10,675 nt of DNA from Nitrospira sp. (GTDB lineage Bacteria > Nitrospirota > Nitrospiria > Nitrospirales > Nitrospiraceae): the NCBI GenBank assembly GCA_030456405.1, contig JAKDNQ010000060.1, forward strand, positions 1 to 10,675, written 5' to 3'. Positions 6,449 through 10,675 of this stretch are shown in pieces; positions within the stretch are counted from its first letter, which is position 1, and each line of letters opens with the position of its first letter. The translations under genes and the position numbers were made by a program. The notes under the pieces were generated by a model, which worked only from the letters and a program-made list of their open reading frames with translations, did no database searches and was not told the origin of the DNA.

Positions 6449-8626
6449 ATGTCCAACGGCCATACAAACCCTCCAAGAGAGTTCACACACTTCAGGACCG
6501 CCGTCCTTGACGAGGGAATCCTCCTGGCAGGTTTTGACTACTTCGGCAAGCCAGTCAATGTGCTGAACGTGGAGAGCATGTCGGAATGGCAGGAGATCGT
6601 GCGGTATGCCGAGCAATCCCCCGCTGTCAAGAGTGTCGTCCTAGTCAGTATGAAGGAAGGAAATTTCTGTGCGGGAGCCGACCTGGAGCAAATGCACGAG
6701 GCGCAACGGCAACATTCATTTCACGAAATGGAGCAACTCGTGATTGCAGCGCACAGGCTCTTTGACGAGATGGACCGATCCCTGAAACCGTTTGTCGCCG
6801 CAGTGGAAGGCGCCTGCCTGGGCGGTGGACTCGAGCTGACACTGGCCTGCCATGTGCGCATGGCCAGCACTCACTCAAGGACCTGTTTCGCTCTACCAGA
6901 AGTGAAGCTGGGTATTCTTCCTGGCTTCGGCGGCACGCAACGTCTCTCGCGGATGATCGGCTTACCGGCGGCATTGGACATGATCACGACAGGGAAGACC
7001 GTTTTCCCGAGGCAAGCTTTGCGGATGGGCCTTATAGATGGGATGATAACTTCTATCCCTTCCACAGTCAGGACGCTGGAGAGCATTCAGAAAGAAACTC
7101 TCATTCAATCTGCCATTGCGCAAGCTCGCGTTCTCTGTTCGGCTCCTGCCAGACGGCCGCTCCTTCGAGCTAGCTTGAGATTCTTAAGTGGTCCAGGAAT
7201 TCGTACGTTCGTGTGTCGCTATGCGCAACGTCAAGTCATCAAGCGGGTTCATCATTTCTATCCAGCTCCCCTCCATGCCATCGATGCAGTGGGAAGAGGG
7301 ATGGGCCTGAGTGTTCTGGAGGGATCGCTCACGGTCGAAAAGCCGCTCCTTTTAGATCTCATGGCCAGCCAGACTTCCTCACATCTCGTTGGGTTGTTCC
7401 TGGCAGGTGAGAAGGTGAAACGGAGCGTGGCGACTGTTCCAGTGGCGGCTACGCGCATCGGCGTCCTTGGGGCCGGATTGATGGGCTCACAGATTGCCGG
7501 CCAGCTTGCTGAAAAAGGGTATGAGGTCGTGTTGCGAGACGTGTCTTTAGACATTCTCGCGAACGCGATCGGGCGCATCCATAAAGCCCAATCCACCCAA
7601 GTGAAGAAACGGATCATCCTGCCTTCAGAACTGCGCTATCGCATGATGCGGGTGGCTCCGACTATCCAGATCAAGGATGTGAGCCGTTCGTCCCTTGTCA
7701 TCGAGGCCGTGTCGGAAAAACTTGATGTGAAACGAGCAGTCTTGGCGGAGTTTGAATCAGAAGCATGTCCTGACGCGATATTTGCCACAAATACATCGTC
7801 GTATATCCTGGCTGATATTGCTGCGAAGGCCCTCCACCCTGAGCGGTGCGTGGGACTCCATTTCTTCAATCCTGTCCCGAAAATGCAGTTGGTCGAAGTC
7901 GTGCGGGCGCCCTTCACATCCGACAGGGCCCTCGGGCAGGCTTGTAGCCTCGCCAAACGGTTGGGCAAGTTTCCCCTCGTCGTGAACGACGGACCTGGGT
8001 TTCTGGTGAACAGGATTCTCTCGCGCTATCTGATAGAGGCCGTGATCATGGTGGGCGAGGGCATCTCCTTTCAACGCATTGACGAAGTCGCCAAAAACTT
8101 TGGGATGGCGGTGGACAGCGGGCATCCTATGGGTCCTCTGGAACTCCTCGATCTGATCGGACTTCCTGTTGCCCTGCACGTCCTAACCTCGCTCGCCGTG
8201 CTGGGATCTCGAATCGAGTCGCGCGATGCGCTGCTGCGGAATTTCCTTCCCGAGAAGAGTCCAACGATCACATTTTGGAAGTCCGACAAAGAGAATCTGC
8301 AGGCGCTCGCCGCAGTCGCCGACTATCGTCGAGCCAATCCCTCAGAAGCCGGCCCCATTTCCGACGACATTCTTCACCGACGCCTGTTTCTTCCCATGGT
8401 CGACGAAGCGGTGCGCTGTCTGCAAGACAAGATCGTGGAACATTCCTGGCAGGTTGATTTCGCGCTGACGTATGGGATCGGGTTCCCCGCGTTCCGTGGT
8501 GGTCTTCTCACCTGGGTTCGGCAAACGATGACGCAAGGACAGGTAACCCAGGAACTGGAGTCGTTGGCGATTCAATATGGCAAACGCTTCGAACCCTGTC
8601 CGGGTCTCTCGCAGGGAGGGTGGTAG
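6449..8626 (+). CDS. fadJ: Fused enoyl-CoA hydratase / 3-hydroxyacyl-CoA dehydrogenase, FadJ-like
   Basis: A 725-residue bifunctional alpha subunit that carries out hydration and NAD-dependent oxidation in beta-oxidation, and should pair with the thiolase just upstream as a trifunctional complex. The N-terminal crotonase domain (about 1-200) has the oxyanion-hole segments FCAGADL and GACLGGGLE. Its two catalytic glutamates are Glu129 (GGGLE) and Glu151 (LPEVKLGILPG). Their spacing of 22 matches FadJ and mitochondrial HADHA rather than FadB (20). A helical linker follows. The Rossmann fold begins at Gly341 in GAGLMG, and the dehydrogenase dyad is His471 (GLHFFNPVP) and Glu483 (QLVEVV), 12 apart as in FadB. 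VNDGPGFLVNRIL and GHPMGPLELLDLIGL then open the C-terminal helical domain, which is repeated to the end (GIGFPAFRGG). All active-site residues are present. The start is set by GGAGAGG at 6434-6440. It sits two bases after the thiolase stop and 38 bases before the fadD-like start. Confidence 0.94.
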   Translation: MSNGHTNPPREFTHFRTAVLDEGILLAGFDYFGKPVNVLNVESMSEWQEIVRYAEQSPAVKSVVLVSMKEGNFCAGADLEQMHEAQRQHSFHEMEQLVIAAHRLFDEMDRSLKPFVAAVEGACLGGGLELTLACHVRMASTHSRTCFALPEVKLGILPGFGGTQRLSRMIGLPAALDMITTGKTVFPRQALRMGLIDGMITSIPSTVRTLESIQKETLIQSAIAQARVLCSAPARRPLLRASLRFLSGPGIRTFVCRYAQRQVIKRVHHFYPAPLHAIDAVGRGMGLSVLEGSLTVEKPLLLDLMASQTSSHLVGLFLAGEKVKRSVATVPVAATRIGVLGAGLMGSQIAGQLAEKGYEVVLRDVSLDILANAIGRIHKAQSTQVKKRIILPSELRYRMMRVAPTIQIKDVSRSSLVIEAVSEKLDVKRAVLAEFESEACPDAIFATNTSSYILADIAAKALHPERCVGLHFFNPVPKMQLVEVVRAPFTSDRALGQACSLAKRLGKFPLVVNDGPGFLVNRILSRYLIEAVIMVGEGISFQRIDEVAKNFGMAVDSGHPMGPLELLDLIGLPVALHVLTSLAVLGSRIESRDALLRNFLPEKSPTITFWKSDKENLQALAAVADYRRANPSEAGPISDDILHRRLFLPMVDEAVRCLQDKIVEHSWQVDFALTYGIGFPAFRGGLLTWVRQTMTQGQVTQELESLAIQYGKRFEPCPGLSQGGW

Positions 8627-8654
8627 TGCCTAGAATTTTCCGATCGACCTGAAT

Positions 8655-8658
8655 GGAG
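8655..8658 (+). promoter_or_regulatory. Ribosome binding site that sets the fadD-like start
   Basis: GGAG lies six bases before ATG 8665. It overlaps an in-frame upstream ATG at 8653, which itself has no good Shine-Dalgarno sequence. The start at 8665 also gives an N-terminus of the same length as E. coli FadD before the shared YPxxVPxE segment. Confidence 0.6.
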
Positions 8659-8664
8659 CGCCTC

Positions 8665-10353
8665 ATGCATGAACAGCCGTGGTTCGTACATTATCCCCAA
8701 GGAGTTCCCCACGAGCTCCCTCTTTCCCCCGAGACGCTCGTGGCAATGTTCTCCCGGAGCGCACAGCGGTATTCACGCCGGCCGGCCCTCTATTTTTTCG
8801 GCAAGACCATGTCGTACCGGGAATGCCACGCTCTCGTTGAGCAATTCGCCTGTGGCCTCGCGACGTCGGGAATCCGCAAAGGTGATCGCGTGGCCCTCTG
8901 TCTCCCAAATTCTCCACAGGCTGTCATCGCGTACTTCGGCATTTTGAGGGCCGGGGGGATCGTCGTACCCTGCAACCCGACCTATACGGAATACGAGTTG
9001 TCCCACCAGCTTCGAGACGCGGGAGCGCGGGCGATTGTGGTGCTCGACATGATGTATCAGAAGATCCAGCATCTCGATCTGGAACTCGTCATCGTCACAC
9101 GGATCACCGATTTCATGACGACAATCGTGAAGTATATCTATCAACGTCGAAACGACCGACCATCGATCGAGGTCCCGCGCAGCGACAGGGTGTTTTTTTT
9201 CCACGATGTACTGGACGGCGAGACCCCCGTTGTGCCGGAGGCGCTTCTTCCGATCGTGACCCCTGACGATATCGCGGTGCTCCAGTACACAGGAGGCACC
9301 ACCGGGGTATCAAAAGGCGCAGAGCTGCGTCATCGCAATCTGATGGCCAATATTCGGCAACTTGTCAGCTGGTTTTCTCCTACCGAGCGGACAGAGAGTT
9401 TTTTGGCAGCGCTTCCCCTCTTTCATGTTTTTGGGATGACGGTCACACAGAATATCTGCCTAGCAGTCGGTGGATGTATGATACTCGTGCCCGATCCCCG
9501 CAATATTCAAATGCTTCTCTCGGTCATACGGAAGAAACATCCGACCGTGGTATCAATGGTCCCTGTTCTTGTACAGAAACTCTTGGAACATTGTAATGAG
9601 AGGGACTTCGAGGCGACAAAGTTCTGTCTTTGCGGCGGCGCCGCGCTCTCGTACGAGCTCCTCAAGAAATTCAAGGAACGGACCGGCCAGCTTATTGTAG
9701 AGGGATATGGTCTTTCGGAGGCCTCTCCGGTGACACACTGCAACATTGCCCGTGGTCTTTCGGTGAAGCACTCCATTGGATTACCGATTGCGAATACCGA
9801 AGCGAAGATCGTCGATGAGGCGGGCCAGGAGGCCCCGCTTGGAGGAGTCGGTGAACTGTGGGTGCGAGGTCCACAAGTGATGCAACGATACTGGAACAAC
9901 CCTGAGGAAACGGCGAATGTAATGAAGCCCGATGGGTGGCTCGCAACAGGCGATATGGCACGCATGGACGAGGACGGCTTCTTCTACATCGTGGATCGGA
10001 AGAAGGACATGATCCTTTCTCCTTCAGGCTTTAATGTCTATCCCTCCGAAATTGAGAAAGTGTTACGCCTCCACCCGGAGGTACGAGAAGCCGTGGTCAT
10101 TGGCGTGTTGTTGGAGGACGGGAGCGAGTCGGTCAAGGCGGTTGTCGTTCCATCTGCGAACGAGATTTCCGAGCACAACCTCATAGAGCATTGCCGTCGG
10201 TACTTGGCTCCCTATAAAGTTCCACGGCACATTGAATTTCGCAGTGAGCTGCCAAGAACGATTCTTGGCAAAACACTCTATCGGGTCTTGCGCAAGGAAG
10301 AATCAGAGCGGCCGGGTCTCTCAACAGCTTCAGCTGTCGTGAGCGAAAGATAA
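8665..10353 (+). CDS. fadD: Long-chain fatty acid-CoA ligase, FadD-like
   Basis: It activates long-chain fatty acids with ATP and CoA at the inner face of the cytoplasmic membrane, coupling import to beta-oxidation. The 562 residues match E. coli FadD (561) from end to end. The N-terminus WFVHYPQGVPHEL parallels WLNRYPADVPTEI. The phosphate loop is YTGGTTGVSKG at 208-218, GYGLSEASPV begins at 347, Asp430 lies in GWLATGDMARMDEDGF, and the hinge DRKKDMIL is followed by GFNVYPSEIE. Lys536 in TILGKTLYR is the catalytic lysine. One oddity is an extra residue in the hinge: SPSGFNVYP where FadD has VSGFNVYP. A run of eight T at 9193-9200 is in frame (Phe-Phe-Phe). The start at 8665 is chosen over 8653 on the ribosome binding site and the N-terminal alignment. 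It is the last gene of the operon, and its final 76 bases are overlapped by the opposite-strand oxidoreductase. Confidence 0.94.
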   Translation: MHEQPWFVHYPQGVPHELPLSPETLVAMFSRSAQRYSRRPALYFFGKTMSYRECHALVEQFACGLATSGIRKGDRVALCLPNSPQAVIAYFGILRAGGIVVPCNPTYTEYELSHQLRDAGARAIVVLDMMYQKIQHLDLELVIVTRITDFMTTIVKYIYQRRNDRPSIEVPRSDRVFFFHDVLDGETPVVPEALLPIVTPDDIAVLQYTGGTTGVSKGAELRHRNLMANIRQLVSWFSPTERTESFLAALPLFHVFGMTVTQNICLAVGGCMILVPDPRNIQMLLSVIRKKHPTVVSMVPVLVQKLLEHCNERDFEATKFCLCGGAALSYELLKKFKERTGQLIVEGYGLSEASPVTHCNIARGLSVKHSIGLPIANTEAKIVDEAGQEAPLGGVGELWVRGPQVMQRYWNNPEETANVMKPDGWLATGDMARMDEDGFFYIVDRKKDMILSPSGFNVYPSEIEKVLRLHPEVREAVVIGVLLEDGSESVKAVVVPSANEISEHNLIEHCRRYLAPYKVPRHIEFRSELPRTILGKTLYRVLRKEESERPGLSTASAVVSER

Positions 10354-10675
10354 CCCCTTGACGTGTTGAACCGCTTCTGAATAAAAGGCAGGTCGGCTAC
10401 ATGTCTGGCGAGCGCTAAGGCCGCGGAAAGCCCAGGCGATTCAATTCCTACCAGATTGACAAGTGGCGGACTTTCGTTGTCTACGGCGATGATGAAGTCG
10501 CTCTTGCGACTGTTGTCGGTCCTGATACAGGGACGGATTCCAGAGTAGGCCCACTCTAGATCACGTTCTTCAAGGGTTGGAACGAATTTCTGCAAGGCCT
10601 CGATAAACATGCTGGGGGGCGTCTTGCGCGAGGTGTAGTCCGTCTTGTCTTGGACTGCCATCTCATTCGGTCCCA
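10278..10675 (-). CDS. FAD-dependent oxidoreductase, L-2-hydroxyglutarate oxidase/DAO type, C-terminal part
   Basis: Only the last ~132 residues are in the window; the frame is open to the window edge through GPNEMAVQDKTDY, so the ATG at 10661 is internal and not the start. Recognisable C-terminal signatures are the GPNE segment, a Y-S/R stretch, the IRP of YSGIRPCI, SDFIIAVD, and LVNLVGIESPGLSAALALARHVADL, the FAD-contacting end of the fold. Relatives (LhgO/L2HGDH and glycerol-3-phosphate dehydrogenase-like proteins) oxidise 2-hydroxy acids such as L-2-hydroxyglutarate at the membrane and pass electrons to the quinone pool. The substrate here is not determined. The family normally ends soon after the HVADL helix; this protein continues for about 36 residues, mostly antisense to the last codons of the fadD-like gene, which suggests loss of an original stop. 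The N-terminal nucleotide-binding motif lies outside the window. Confidence 0.8.
   Translation of the reverse strand, partial: GPNEMAVQDKTDYTSRKTPPSMFIEALQKFVPTLEERDLEWAYSGIRPCIRTDNSRKSDFIIAVDNESPPLVNLVGIESPGLSAALALARHVADLPFIQKRFNTSRGYLSLTTAEAVERPGRSDSSLRKTR

Noticed and set aside
9193..9200. Run of eight T in the fadD-like gene as a slippage site
   Set aside because: The frame is intact on both sides and encodes Phe codons; there is no downstream stop arrangement or alternative product to support programmed slippage. It is only a place to watch for sequencing error.
10324..10337. Perfect short palindrome ACAGCT-TC-AGCTGT near the end of the fadD-like gene
   Set aside because: The two-base loop is too tight, leaving only about four pairs; it lies in coding sequence on both strands and has no T run.

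Overview
The window is a compact bacterial fatty-acid degradation region with short intergenic gaps, Shine-Dalgarno-type start signals and moderately GC-rich coding sequence. The sequence alone does not give a species. The gene content points to a bacterium that activates and beta-oxidises fatty acids aerobically or with respiration. I see no mobile element, CRISPR array, rRNA or tRNA, and no clear sign of an undescribed system. The value of the window lies in how the genes are arranged and in a few sequence departures in well-known enzymes.

Layout. (1) Bases 1-2818, plus strand: the end of a citrate synthase gene that begins upstream of the window, followed with a 26-base overlap by an AMP-forming acyl-CoA ligase. 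(2) Bases 2819-3007: a short gap between convergent genes. (3) Bases 3008-4888, minus strand: a large acyl-CoA dehydrogenase of the very-long-chain (VLCAD/ACAD9) type. (4) Bases 4889-5120: the divergent control region, with a candidate sigma70-like promoter and a hairpin over a ribosome binding site. (5) Bases 5121-10353, plus strand: a three-gene operon of a FadI-like thiolase, a FadJ-like fused hydratase/3-hydroxyacyl-CoA dehydrogenase and a FadD-like long-chain acyl-CoA ligase. (6) Bases 10278-10675, minus strand: the C-terminal part of an FAD-dependent oxidoreductase of the L-2-hydroxyglutarate oxidase/DAO type. It runs off the window and overlaps the 3' end of the fadD-like gene tail to tail.

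Together the genes cover every step of the beta-oxidation spiral: activation (two different ligases), first oxidation (acyl-CoA dehydrogenase), hydration and second oxidation (FadJ-like), and thiolysis (FadI-like). Citrate synthase would feed the acetyl-CoA product into the TCA cycle, or if it is a 2-methylcitrate synthase would use propionyl-CoA from odd chains. Electron-transfer flavoprotein genes, which the dehydrogenase would need, are not in the window. The divergent arrangement of the dehydrogenase and the fadI-fadJ-fadD operon suggests shared control from the 232-base region between them, but no regulator gene is present here.
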